Origin: Excoecaria cochinchinensis | Taxonomy: Eukaryota; Streptophyta; Magnoliopsida; Malpighiales; Euphorbiaceae | DNA: 64,000 nt | NCBI GenBank assembly: GCA_947683425.1 | Contig: CANTUQ010000073.1 | Location: 12,979,501 to 13,043,500, forward strand | Direction: 5' to 3' | In this document: in pieces, positions 1 to 11,243 of the stretch | Layout: every line of letters begins with the position of its first letter | How positions within the stretch are numbered: the first letter of the stretch is position 1 | Translations under genes and position numbers: made by a program | Notes under the pieces: generated by a model | Databases searched by the model: none | Seen by the model: the letters and a program-made list of their open reading frames with translations, nothing else | Told to the model about the DNA's origin: nothing

Positions 1-665
1 ATGCCGACAAGCTGGTGTTTCATCAATCACGTCCTACAAAGTCTGGCGCCTTCACACACTGACAAGCTGGTGTTTTTCAGTCGCTCAGCCGTGGTTTCAC
101 ACACCGACAAGCTAGTGTTCTATCAATCGCGTTCTTCAAAGTCTGCCGCCTTCACACACCGATAAGCTGGTGTTTATCAGTCGTTCAGCCGTGGTTTCAC
201 ACACCGACAAGCTGGTGTTCTATCAATCACGTTCTCCAAAGTCTGGCGCCTTCACACACCGACAAGCTGGTGTTTATCAGTCGCTCAGCCGTGGTTTCAC
301 ACACCGACAAGCTGGTGTTCTATCAACCGCGTTCTTACAAGTCTGACACCTTCACACACCGATAAGCTGGTGTTTATCAGTCGTTCAGCCATGGTTTCAC
401 ACACCGACAAGCTGGTGTTTATAGTCGCTCAGCCGTGGTTTCACACACCGACAAGCTAGTGTTCTATCAATTGCGTTCTTCAAAGTCTGGCGCCTTCACA
501 CACCGACAAGCTAGTGTTTATTAGTCGCTCAGCCGTGATTTCACACACCGATAAGCTGGTGTTCTATCAATCGCGTTCTTCAAAGTCTGGCGCCTTCACA
601 CACCGACAAGCTGGTGTTTATCAGTCGTTCAGCCATGGTTTCACGTCGACAAGCTGACGTTCCTC
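1..665 (+). repeat. Composite tandem array with about 100-bp period
   Basis: Two related sub-units alternate: a ~55-bp one (CACACCGACAAGCTGGTGTT followed by a tatcaatcgcg and gtctggcgcc stretch) and a ~45-bp one (the same start followed by atcagtcgctcagccgtgg). The sub-unit start TTCACACACC falls at 151, 251 and 351, an exact 100-bp period, with an extra half unit around 400-450. About six composite copies are visible and the array continues beyond the left edge. It lies directly upstream of a polypurine tract and LTR. Tat/Ogre-type Gypsy elements are known to carry tandem arrays in their long 3' untranslated region, so I read it as part of that element. Confidence 0.85.
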
Positions 666-818
666 AATCATGTGACCAGTAGTAATCCTTTGATGCCGAC
701 AAGCTGGCAGGACCAAGTTCGGAAAGCAACCGCCTCAGGTACGCGTCTCTTACCTTCTTTTCTGAATTTTGGCTCACATAGGCACCTGCGTTCTAAGTTC
801 CCCAAAATTGGGGGCAAC
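666..818 (+). other. 3' untranslated tail and polypurine-like tract of the Tat-type element
   Basis: Short unique stretch after the tandem array, ending in a purine/G-rich tract at about 803-818 (AAAATTGGGGGCAAC) that abuts the LTR start TGTAGACACC. This is the expected place and composition for the plus-strand primer of reverse transcription. No open frame here looks like a gene. Confidence 0.65.
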
Positions 819-1082
819 TGTAGACACCGGATCCCGAGGCGGTCCAAGATCAGGATTACCCGATGATGAAACAGAATACCGATTTTCGGCAAGAAAGGTG
901 AGAATCGATCGTTCCCTTGTCAAATGTGTGTTTTTCGGAAAATGATTAAAAAAATATATATTTTTTGGAAATCAAAATTAAAATGGAGTAAAATAAAATA
1001 AAAAAATATTAATTTGGTGTCAAAATTTAAAATAAAAAAAAAATAAATATATCGCGAAGGCCGCCTGCGGCAGCGCGGGGCT

Positions 1083-1124
1083 GCCTGCTGCGCGCGGTGC
1101 GAGGGCACCACGCGCGCAGCAGGC
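1083..1124. repeat. GC-rich inverted repeat inside the LTR
   Basis: Left arm GCCTGCTGCGCGCGGTGC (1083-1100) pairs with right arm 1105-1124 (GCACCACGCGCGCAGCAGGC), with two extra bases on the right and a 4-nt loop. It is a GC island in a strongly AT-rich LTR, just before a long AT-rich transcribed-looking stretch. Function unknown; it could shape the LTR RNA. Confidence 0.75.
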
Positions 1125-1689
1125 TGCCGCGCGCGCCCTTGCCTTCTTCGCGCGACCTGCTGGTCTTCGCCTGTCAGTTTTTCTCGCTGTTTTCAGTCTG
1201 ATTTTTTTTTTTCAGTCTGACTTTTCCGTTGTTTCACCATTTTATGCTATTTTGGATTAACTAAAAATAAAGGTTTTTTTGTCCCTTGCCATTTTTGGCC
1301 AAGGCAAGTTTAAATGAGGATTTTGCCCTCATTTTGAAGGGGACTGCAGACTTTGGCAAAAAGAAAAATCTTTGGCTTTCCCCTCTAGCTTTTGCTACTC
1401 TCCAGGAAGCTCTTCTTTTTTTTGAAAAATTTCTTCAAAAAATCTTCAAGCCTTATTCTCACATTTTAGTTTTTGCTACTAAAAACATTTGATCTTGGGT
1501 TGATTTAAGCAAGAAAAATTAATTTTCTTGGCCTTTTCATCCCCCAAAAATATTTTCTCAAATTAGTTTATTTTAGAACACAGGTTTTTATATTTTCTAC
1601 AAATATTTGTCACTAAAATCGACAAAAGGAACGGATCGATACATCCTATTTCCAATCTAAAAATTCTGAGGGTAAACAATTCTTGGACT

Positions 1690-2300
1690 TGTTCTCTTTT
1701 ATTTTTCTTGTATGTTATTTATTATTGTTAATATTTTTTTTGCTATTATTATCATGTATATTGTTTGCTTTTAGCATTTTATTGTGTTAATACCATCATT
1801 AATATGTCATTTGTTGGCTTTAAATGGGTTTTCATGTTCATGTGCTAATATTATTATTATTATTTATCGTTATCACTATTTATGCTTGTGTTCATGTTTA
1901 AGCTCATGCTATTATTTGTTATTATCATTTTTTTTATTATTTATTGTTATCTCACGTAGCTATTATTATGGTTATTCTATGGGCCATTTATGCCATTATT
2001 CTTGGTATTATTATTATTATCATTATTATTGACATTACCTACTATTATCATTATCATTACTATACACTCATTTTGTGTTTATGGATGTTACATTGTTATT
2101 ATTATTATAATTATCATTATCATTATATTTATTATTATCACTATCATATTTATTTATATTATATTCACTATTATTTATTATCACTGTCCATTATTGCTAT
2201 TATTATTATTATTACTATTATTATTGTTATTACTTTTATCATTATTATTGTTATTTTATTGTTGCTACCATCGCCATAATTTTATTATCGTTGTTACTTC
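1690..2300. repeat. Imperfect ATT/TTA trinucleotide low-complexity tract
   Basis: Roughly 600 bp dominated by interrupted TTA/ATT repeats, densest between 1845 and 2290. The frames across it translate to Ile/Tyr/Leu runs and are not genes. It lies within the Tat LTR and probably grew by slippage. Confidence 0.85.
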
Positions 2301-3436
2301 GCCTTTACTTGATTAATTTTTAGAATATTTGCTAATATATTTTGATGTTAATTTTTGTCCGAGATTTAATTTGAGTCGGGTCACGTGAGCGCCCCGCGAC
2401 TCCCCGGATGGGTCGCGATGCGTGGAGGGTCACTCCGGTTTGGTGAGATCTTTTCGACTCTCTCTTTATGTGTTACGTGTTTATTTGTAATCATTTTATT
2501 TCATTTATGCACGTGTGTGATAAAAAGTCACAAAAATACTTTTATAATTAAATCGGGGTTTTCACTAATAAAATTGGGACCAACGTTCCTTGTTTTAGCC
2601 CAACCGTAAAAATATCACAATTAAAACGAAGAGTCAATTTTCAATAAAATGGGATCATTCATCCCGGTTTTCCAAGTCAAACAATCAAAATGACACTTCG
2701 AACCCTCTTTAAATCAATACGAAGGAACCAACGTTCTTAAATTTCGAACAAGTGCGAAGGAACCAATGTTCCTCAAATAATATCCCGATTTATGTATGTT
2801 CTTTTATTTTAATCTTGGGTGAGTGTTTTTAAATTCAAGTTCAGTTCTTTTTTGGGCCCTTGTAATAATTTTGGGGCAAATTTATTTATTTTTGGGGATT
2901 GTATTCTGTCCCATTTATAGCTTCATTTCCTTCCAATGGGGGTTGTATTCCGCCCCTATTTCTATTGTAATTGCGTGCTTGCGTGTTTACCGCTTTCATT
3001 TATCGCTTTCTCTATCTATTGCTTTATCGCTTTTATTTACTTCCTTTACGTGCTTGAAATGCGCTTTTACTTTTAATGCATCGCTCGTGTGAGATGAGAG
3101 ATATAATTTTAAGAAGTTAAAAACCCATTTATAATTAACCAGAGCATAAATAAGAGGGAAGTTCCGGACACCACATCTCTGGTTTAGACCAATAGAGGTG
3201 AGAAACCTTTTCCCAATTTCACGCAAATTGGGTGGCGACTCCAAATACCTCAAAGGTGCCTTTAGGCGTCAATAGGCTAGGTTATTCTCCCCAATGTTCT
3301 ATTGAGAGGAGCATACCGATGATGTCTCATGGCGCCCATGATCAAAAGATGCGAACCTTCATACCTCGAATCCCAATGGCGGATTCAAAGCGAGGGCCCT
3401 TGCTGGGTTTCCGGATTCGGCGCGCGTCACACACTG

Positions 3437-3752
3437 CCTGAACTTTGTACGAATGGAAATAATGCCTCAGCTTCTTTGATGCCCAAATCACTGCGAGGCA
3501 GATCTTCTCTACCTCAGCATATTTTATCTCATAAGCCAGGAACTTCTTGCTGAGGTAATAAACTGCGAATTCCAGTCCAAATTCATCCTCCTGAGCCATC
3601 ATAGCACCCACAGAACTGCCTTCCACTGCCAGATACAGGATAAGCGGTTTGACTTGTTGTGGCGGCCTTAACACTGGCGGATTCAACAGATATTCCCTGA
3701 TGCTGTCAAAGGCTTTCTGGCAGTCTTTGTTCCAGACCACAGCTGATTCTTT
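3437..3752 (-). pseudogene. RNase H fragment of the minus-strand Tat-like element
   Basis: The protein segment contains FDSIREYLLNPPVLRPP and LYLAVEGSSVGAMMAQ, then YYLSKKF and KLRHYFHSYKV, which is the usual order at the start of a plant Gypsy RNase H domain (the first catalytic Asp position reads A in LAVE). It stops being homologous right after KLRHYFHSYKV, where the LTR of the other element joins. It is out of frame with the RT by a frameshift near 3750. The remaining half of RNase H and the integrase are absent here. Confidence 0.75.
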
Positions 3753-3802
3753 CTGAGCAGCTTAAAAATGGGCTCGCATATCGAAGTGAGCTTGGCAATG
3801 GA

Positions 3803-6472
3803 TCAGCTGACGTACTGCAGCTTGCCCAGGAAGCTCCTTACATCCTTCTCCTTTTGCGGTACGAGCATCTCTCTGATGGCCTTTACCTTGTCTGGGTCAA
3901 TTTCAATTCCCCTCTCGCTGACGACATGTCCCAACAGTTTCCCTGAAGTTACTCTGAAGATACACTTCTTGGGGTTAAGTCGCAAAATGTACTTATCAAT
4001 CCTGGTGAAGAACTTCTCTAGAGCTTCAAAATGGCCCTCTCGGGTGGCTGACTTGACCATCATGTCATCGACATACACCTCTACCTCCTTGTGGATCAGG
4101 TCGCTTAGGATCTTGGTCGCCATCCTCTGGTATGTGGCCCCTGCATTTTTCAGGCCAAAAGGCATAACTCGGTAGGCGTAGGTCCCCCACTCTGTGATGA
4201 AAGCGGTCTTAACCCGGTCAGCTATCTTGTTTAGGATCTGGTTGTAGCCCACATAACCATCCCCAAAGCTGTACATCGCGCAGTTGGCGGCACTGTCTAT
4301 CAACACATCGATGTGGGGTAGTGGAAAATCATGTTTAGGGCAGGCCTTGTTCAGATCTCGATAATCCACACATACCCTGACCTTCCCATTTTTCTTCGCT
4401 ACAGGGACTACGTTTGCCAACCATGTAGGATACTGCACTTCCACAAGGAACTTGTTCTTAATCTGCTGCCGAATCTCCTCCTTGACCTTGTCTGCCCATT
4501 CTGGCCTGAGCCTTCTCAACTTCTGTTTTACAGGCTTATGGTCTGGATAAGTCGGGATAGCATGTTCCGCTACATTTCGATCGATCCCTGGCATGTCTTC
4601 ATAGGTCCAGGCAAAGACTTTTTCATATTTTCTTATTATTCTCTCAAATTTTTCTCTCTCATCAGGAGTTATATTTGATGCTATTAGAATTTCCTTCGGA
4701 TTTTCCGAGGTTCCAAGATTAAAAGGCATTGTATCAGTGGAATCAATATCAAAAATTGATGGAATATGATCATATTCATGCGTGTTGAAATTATTGGAAA
4801 CATCGCACAAGTAAGAGAAATCGTTTGCCTTATTAATAATATTATAATTGTCATTTACATCATAAAAAAGTTCTGGAATAAAACGACAATCTAAGCTAGA
4901 GTCTTCTTCTTCCTCCCTGGAGGTTGATGCTACTGCAGCTTGCTCATCGGCTTCTTGATTCGGCAAAAGCCCTTCAGGTATATCTGAGGAAATCTTTAAA
5001 TCCCCAATTTTCAATTCTACTCCTGCCATCTTTTCTTTCCCCTTCTGCCCAGCAATCAACATCCGTTTTGTGACTACCTCTTCGGGCTTACCTCTATCCC
5101 AAGCAATGCACTGAGTCATGACCTCTTCATCCCAGAAGCTCTCAACGGTCTTGATAACTCCGACATCCCAGTCAAATATATCGCTGAAGATCTCAAATCC
5201 GGGGACAATCCTCCCATTCACCCACTGCGGCTCGTTTTCACCCGTATATGCACATGCTGAGGATGCTGGTATGAAACTTTTAGAGATATAAGGGATCTTA
5301 TCTGCCGTCTTCTTCTTGCCAAAACTGCCTCTGTACCCCAAAGCCTTCCGGTTCTTTTGACCTTGAGTGGTGATTGCAGTCTGCAGCCCCTGAGAGTTTC
5401 TACCTAAACCAGCCCCAGGGAGATAGTGCATCTTTTTCATCATGTTAACCACTGCTGGGTTATCCACTGGTCCGTGCTCTTCTCCTATCATTGACACGTG
5501 GAAACCACTAAATGGCTGATTAGCAATTTCAAGAGCCGACACCTGATTCTCCCTGGCTGCCTTAATAGTTACCACCTCCCCTTCATGTGGGAACTTTATC
5601 ATTTGATGCAGCGTGGATGGTACTCCTCCTAGTCTGTGAAACCAAGGCCTCCCGAGCAGGGCTGAGAAATTAGCTGGGATGGGCAAAACCACAAACTCTA
5701 CTTCTACCTCAATGGGTCCCGTTTTGACCAGGGTCTTGAATGTTCCCGAGGCTTGTCTTCTTGAATTATCATAGGCTGTAATCGTCAAATCTGATTCACT
5801 GAGCATATCCTCAATCAATCCAAAAGCCTTAAGAGCTATCAGAGGGCAAACATTGATAGAAGATCCATCATCTACCATAAAACAAGCGGTGTGCTTGCCA
5901 TTAATCTGTGCTTTGATATACAGGGGTCGGTTATGATTGAGGCCTTCGACTGGCAGGTCGGCATCAGAATAAACCAATCTCTCCCCGGATCCTCCTTTAA
6001 TTAGACCTAAAAGCTCTGATGGGGAAATTGTGGTGGCAACAGTGGACTCAGTCAAGGCCTCTACCACTTTCTGCCTGTGAGAAGGGGACTATCTTAAGAG
6101 ATCCCAGATGGATATCTGAGCCGCGGTCTTTTTCAACTGCTTAACAATCTGGTTCTCCTCTGGCTCCTTTTTCATCGATGGCTGCGCTGGTTCTGGTACC
6201 CTTGTAATCTCAGGGACCACTCTCCCACTTCTTGTCACAGCCCCTACCTCTTCTTCCTCCTCATCAGATCTCCACAGATCTAAGTTCGTCTCTCCTTCGT
6301 CTTCGGCCTCTTCACCACTCTCATTGCTCGACCAACAATCAATGGTCGCTACAACTTCTCTTCCTTCTCTACCCTCAGAACAAACAATAGCAATACTCTC
6401 GCTCCCATATAAGTCCTGCAGTACGTACCACTCCGGCAAGCTGGATTCGATCATAAAAACTGGTGGCAGCAC
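3803..6472 (-). pseudogene. pol: Protease and reverse transcriptase of the Tat-like element
   Basis: Encodes the aspartic protease and the RT that copies element RNA to DNA. A linker rich in acidic residues (6472-6089) ends in a stop at 6089-6091. The same frame then runs 754 codons. A protease-like segment has VDDGSSINVCPL, followed by a G-patch-like stretch (LPGAGLGRNSQGL) that is common in the Tat lineage. RT motifs follow: KKNGKVRVCVDYRDLNKACP, VMPFGLKNAGATYQR and the catalytic YVDDMMVKS, then GIEIDPDKVKAI and RSFLGKLQYVS. A stop at 3803-3805 and a frameshift just after it separate RT from RNase H. The second stretch FGDGYVGYNQ departs from the usual form, so the protein is unlikely to be active. 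Confidence 0.85.
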
Positions 6473-6479
6473 GGCATTG

Positions 6480-7933
6480 TAGTTAGGCTTCTTTTTTTCC
6501 TCTCTCCGCTCGGGGTCAGTGATTTATTTGCTGTCAATCAAATCCTGGATTGAGTGCCTCAACGCCTTACAATTATCCGTTAGATGGCCTATGTGCTAAT
6601 GAAATGCACAGTATTCATTGTCCTTATGACCTGGCATCCCTTGCATTTTAGCTGGCCTAGGAGCCAAAGGTCGCAACTTTCCTTCCTTTATCAAGCGCCT
6701 CAAAACCCAAGATAAGGGTTTCCCTAGGTTCGAAAATTTCTTCGCGGGCTAGATGTCAGTAGCAGACACCTCAATAGATCTTCTAGTGCTGCTACTGGGA
6801 CCAGTTGGCCTACTGGTTCCCTGACCGGTGTTAGCCCTTTTTGCAAAACTATCATCGCTAGCTTTTCGGGCCAAGAATTCTCCCTCCGCCTCAATGGCTA
6901 TGTCTTTTAGAGACTCCCAATCCTTCAGCCCTTTCATCTTCAGAACATCCTTCAAATACGGGCTTGCATTCTTGATAAATAAGCGGATCTGGTCTTGGGT
7001 GTCTGGCTTTCTTCGCATTTCCATTACCCTGTTCCGCCAGCGGGTGAGATAGTCGTGAAAAGATTCCCCGGCCTTCTGCTGGAGCAATTCAAGGTCCTTA
7101 AGAGTCACCTCCATCCTGGTGTTGCAATCATATTACCTCAAGAACTCCTCCGTGAGTAGATCCCAATCTTCCTTAGTTCGACGATCGAGGCTATGATACA
7201 AGTTGATGGCAGGGGCAGTCAGACTCAAACAAAAGTATTCCATCTTCTGCCTCTTAGACAAAGTGGTCCCTTTGATGACCAGAGAGTACTGCTTCACATG
7301 GGCAGTCGGGTCAGAGGTACCGTCAAATTTTGGCACATCAGGCATCTTGAAATTGTAAGGAATCGGGTCTTCTCCATCCAATTCTTTATCCTCCGGGTTC
7401 ATCCCCTGACCTCTACTCAGCATACGGGCCATGGCTTTAAACCTCTCTTCCATCTTCCTCAGAATGAACTCATCAGTTTGGGGTGCCTTCCCTCTCTCGG
7501 ATATAATACTCATTTTGTCGTCTTCGTCATCCCTATCATCATCTATCCTCAGCACTAGTCTTCTCTTCTGACCTCCCGAAGCTACTGACCTCAGCTCTAT
7601 TGTTGGCGTCCGAATAGGCTCTTCTTGTCTCTCAGCTATTTCCTCTTCTCGCTCATTTTGTCTCACGGGAGGAGGAGGTGGATTCTGTGGAGCATTCTGT
7701 GGTGCCAAAGCAGTTAGCATGTTCATCATTCTGCCCTCAAACTCTTCAAACCGTCGGCCCGCTTCTTCTGCAATCATGGCCCTGGTGGCATCATTATCCC
7801 TAGGTGAGTTTGTCATCTCAGATACGGTATAGTTGACTTCCGGTAAGATCTCTGGAAGGCCTTCTCTATCTAGCAGTTCAGATGCAGGAACTCGGATCAA
7901 CCGTCCGGTAGGCGCTCTAGTCCACCTAGGCAA
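6480..7933 (-). pseudogene. gag: Gag of the Tat-like element, with internal stops
   Basis: Gag forms the particle that packages element RNA. The frame starts at 7933 (MPRWTRAPTGRLIRVPAS), has a proline-rich and acidic N-terminal part, then the conserved plant gag core (PKFDGTSDPTAHVKQYSL, LYHSLDRRTKEDWDLLTEEF, LQQKAGESFHDYLTRWRN). A short cysteine/histidine motif near 6580-6620 (CAFH, GHLTDNC) stands where the nucleic-acid-binding knuckle is expected. Stops at 7133-7135, 6749-6751, 6596-6598 and 6524-6526 all lie in one frame, so the lesions are point changes rather than indels. Several fit C-to-T changes, as expected for methylated repeats. Confidence 0.8.
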
Positions 7934-8711
7934 ATCTATAATGGCTGTAGGGACATGGCGTTAGATGTGATGCATGGAATGCAGATGCAATGCATGATCG
8001 TGATATGCAACACCCACAAAACACAAGCAAGCAGGTAGGTCCTTCCACCCTTATTTTTCCCACACACGTGGTCGTGCGGTCTCTTTCTTAGGCGGGGTTA
8101 GCCCAAGGGTCAGCAGGAGACCCAATGGACGCGCATGGTGTACGGCAAAAAACCGGCAGCATGACACTCCTATGCTAACGTACAAGCAAATGGATAATGA
8201 TTATCATGTATTTAGACATTCCAAAAATTTCGACATGGCCCTACCGGGGCATGAAAGCCTTTGGCTAGGTTACCAAGTAAGACATCTGGACTCACCTAAT
8301 ACATAAGGATCCATACAGCAAGCATTGAATTATGGTTCATATCACCTATGGAAAGTAGCTACGGCCATTACATGAGCTTTAGACAAGGGGGATGTTACTT
8401 TAGGGCTACCCAAGCATGATCCCTGCCGATGGGTCTAGCTCATCATGAGCATAATGACCGATCGGGTCATCATTTGATATACCACGATGATACGAGGCTT
8501 GGGCTGGTGATTATCCCTAACACTTCCCCACATTGAGTGAACGTAGGGTTGTGCTTCGAGAATGCACCGAGGTTTAGAAGGGACCAATCTAGCATACTCT
8601 AAGGCTCTAATGGGTTGTAAATGCAACTTTGAAAGAAAGCGAATTTTATAAACTAAAACTTAATTGTAAATTTTAATCAGGGTACTTTCGAATCGAAGTC
8701 TCAAACCATAA
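7934..8711 (-). other. Untranslated leader of the Tat-like element
   Basis: About 780 bp between the primer site and gag. I see no conserved coding frame; short frames at 8435-8626 and 8673-8978 overlap the leader or the LTR junction and have no recognisable motif. Confidence 0.6.
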
Positions 8712-8730
8712 GTCCCCAGTGGAGTCGCCA
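8712..8730 (-). other. tRNA primer binding site (PBS)
   Basis: On the minus strand TGGCGACTCCACTGGGGAC begins one base after the LTR end (GCGTCACA at 8732). It starts with TGG, as any site complementary to a tRNA CCA end must, and this form is typical of Tat/Ogre elements. I did not verify which tRNA it matches. Confidence 0.8.
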
Positions 8731-8731
8731 C

Positions 8732-10389
8732 TGTGACGCACGCCGGGCCCCGCGTGCCGCCCGTGCAACCGCCCGCTCGAGGGCAATCGGGGCATTTGAG
8801 GGTCCGCTGACAGCTTGAAATGAATTGCAAGTGCATCTATTTTGGGCAACAAGGAGGTTTCATGGAGTCGCCACCCAATAGAACATTGGGGAAGTTTCTC
8901 TCGCCTCGGAGAGCCTAAGACTGCGCTTAGTATCCATTTTAGGCCAACCAAAGGGGTCTTGGAGGGTAAACCTCTCATCCTAAGGAGCCTAGGATTAATG
9001 TCAAAGTCTCATGACACAAGAGGTGTCTTGGAGGTCATAGTTCCAATGAGTGATCGGATTGACCTCTCGCCTCTTCGAGCCAAAAGACCAGAGATGGGTT
9101 CAGGACTTCTCATTTTTTCGTACTTTGATTAATTTTACAATTAGGTTTTGGATTTTTTATTTCACCATCTTTCCATAAGATGCAATTTGATTAAAGCGCA
9201 ATTATTCACATTTGGAAAGCGATAAATGAACGAGTAAATAATGAAAGCGATAAATTACAATAACACAAGGAGCGGAATACAACTCCCTTTTATAAATATG
9301 CGATACATACACAAAGCGGGGCATTGCTTATTTTGAGGACTTTGGTCCTCGCATGCATCAGTATTAAAATGGATATTTCTATCGCGAGGATTTTATTGGA
9401 TAAAAATAGGACATTGGGTCCTTGATTTTATGAGGAATTCAGTTTATTAAATATAAAATGTTTGGCCGATTTTTACATTAGCGGGAAGTACAACGGTTTT
9501 GTCATATACAGGAGAAACAATAAATATATGAAATAAAAAGAGAGGGAGATAGGGAACTAAACCAGGCAAACTTTCCATATATGGGAGAACTCCCTCAGGC
9601 TCCAGCCGGTCCAAGGAACAAAAACATACTCTCACAAAACAAGCCAAAAGGATGTTAAAATACGAAAAAATTATAAATAAACATAAAAATTTGAGTGAAC
9701 AAGAAAGGAAAAGAGAAAAAGATTTAAAAATGTGGGACAGAACCCACCGATGGGCTATGCTGAATGACCGACGGGCATCGATCAAGTTGACCAATACAAC
9801 CCATTGCTCACTCGAAGGGAGCCGTCTGTGGGGGTGACCGACGGGCTATGCTTAAAGGTGACCCACGGGCGTCGATCGAAGCAGATGAACCGTTGGTCAC
9901 CGCTGTCCAAGAAAAATAGAAACCTTTTAAAAGGCAAAAAGACAAATCTTGCACAGACCCAAAAAGAATAGAAGCAAGAAATAAAAAAGGGGACAAGAGC
10001 AAAGACAATATCGAAAAAGAAGGTAAAAAAAGGACAGAAAAGGATCCAGAATATTTACCCTCAGAACAACCTTTTGGTTGGATTCCTTGTTGTTGTCTGG
10101 CTTCCCACACGCTCCACGAGAAGGTCCGAACAAAAAGATCAAATGTAGAAAATAGAGTGTGTCCTCAATAGTTTGGCAAAAATTGAGTTTCGGAAATCAA
10201 AAACCCGTGAAAAAATCAACTAGATCCTCTTTCTTTTGAAGATTTGATTCTTGAATTAATTAGATCTTTTTAGAAATGTGTTTGTTGGAAGAGAGAGAAA
10301 ACGCGCGTGAATTTTGGCAGAGTTTCCCCTATTTTTGCAAATTTTCCAACCATTTTTATGAGAAAAATCAAAACTTTTTATGAGGATCT
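8732..10389 (-). mobile_element. Partial 5' LTR of the minus-strand Tat-like element
   Basis: Contains reverse-complement blocks shared with the plus-strand LTR (819-3431), including a copy of TGGCGACTCC at 8864-8873 and the block around 9200-9300. Two related short segments carry a gaccgacgggc motif (9768-9790 and 9835-9880). The expected TGTAGACACC start is not found; the LTR seems cut at about 10390 by the caulimovirid integrant. Frames in this span have no family motif. Confidence 0.7.
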
Positions 10390-10409
10390 TCATCGACAGA
10401 GGTGAAAAG

Positions 10410-11243
10410 GAAAAAAGAAAACTTCTTCTGAAGCTCGTTTTCAAGATCATCTTGATAAAGATGATGATCCTACAGTTGGTACTTTGGGGCAACCCTCTGG
10501 AAAGTATGATTATGCTGTCAGTTATACTCCTCCTTCATGGTATAAGCCACCATCAACACTAACCCCCACTCCAGAAAAGTGTAAACCAACACCGAAACCC
10601 TTGCCTAGAAAACCTTTCTCTATGCCTCTCGGCATGGAAACCCAAACAAATTCAAACCCCTATCATCCCAGCCGTTTGTATGTACCAACCTGCTGGTACT
10701 GTTACAGATGAGTTTCCTACTCTCTATGAATCTATAAATCCAACCACAAAAATCCGAACAACACCTTTTATCAAATCCCCTGGTGTCTCAATAGAAGGAA
10801 CTCCTCGATCAGTCTCTCCTGCAAAAGTTGTACTTAATTGGCAGTCTGAGAATTCTCTTGCTCGGAATAAGATTTTACATCGTCTGGAAACCAAAGTTCA
10901 TCATGTTTCTACTCGGATAGACACACTTCAATCACATATCACAGATCAGAATGCTGCTACATACCAACTTCTTTCTAAGTTGCAAAGTAAAGCTGCTGAT
11001 CTGGATAATCAACTTATGACATCCATTAATCAATGGACTTACGATGCTCATTTCCAGCAAAAAGCTTCTGAAATAACTCGATAGAAAGCAGAGATTGCAA
11101 CCATAAAAAGGGATTTAGCTAAACAATCTCCCCAACCATCCCATCAACCATCTCCATACTCATCGATTCCCTTTTATGAATCCACCTTAACTCCTTACAC
11201 CCATCAGCCTTCTATACAGGTTCCACCTTACATTGAACCTTCT
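10410..11243 (+). pseudogene. Polyprotein N-side fragment with coiled coil (caulimovirid)
   Basis: The first part (to 10711) is a Pro/Thr/Tyr-rich linker that may be the end of the movement-protein region. After a frameshift near 10690 the next frame (10680-11084 and on) has a heptad-like stretch, about 10865-11070, with regularly spaced Leu/Ile (NKILHRLETKVHHVSTRIDT and following), which looks like a coiled coil used for coat assembly or partner binding in several caulimovirids. A stop at 11082-11084 interrupts it. No movement-protein motif can be identified. Confidence 0.5.

Larger units (their letters stand above)
819..3431 (+). mobile_element. 3' LTR of a plus-strand Tat/Ogre-like Gypsy element
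   Basis: The repeat starts TGTAGACACC and ends GCGCGCGTCACA, about 2.6 kb. Its end matches the end of the minus-strand LTR at 8732 (reverse complement GGCGTGCGTCACA), and several internal blocks match that LTR in reverse complement, for example around 2935-3060 versus 9200-9300 and 3222-3300 versus 8865-8935. It butts directly onto minus-strand RNase H sequence at about 3437, so the parent element inserted into the other element. The 5' part of the parent is outside the window. No coding region; the short frames inside, including tyrosine/isoleucine-rich ones at 1784-2316, are by-products of AT-rich sequence. Confidence 0.8.
3432..10389 (-). mobile_element. Minus-strand Tat-like Gypsy element, truncated at both sides
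   Basis: Read on the minus strand the order is LTR (10389 to 8732), primer site (8730-8712), leader, gag, protease, RT, RNase H, and then an abrupt end at about 3437 where the plus-strand LTR begins. Gag-pol is one continuous frame from 7933 to 3803, broken only by stop codons, followed by a frameshift near 3750. The integrase and 3' LTR are missing from the window and may lie left of it, displaced by the plus-strand insertion. The LTR is lost at about 10390, where caulimovirid sequence starts. Confidence 0.8.

Noticed and set aside
1..665. CRISPR-like array
   Set aside because: Repeat units are contiguous and differ in both sub-units, there are no unique spacers, and the context is a plant retrotransposon.
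1784..2316. Frames of up to 111 codons rich in Ile, Tyr and Leu
   Set aside because: Produced by the ATT/TTA low-complexity tract; three overlapping frames are equally open.
3229..3242. TGGCGACTCC as the true primer site of the plus-strand element
   Set aside because: It is within the LTR in both orientations and is followed by more LTR sequence; the real site directly follows the LTR at 8712-8730.
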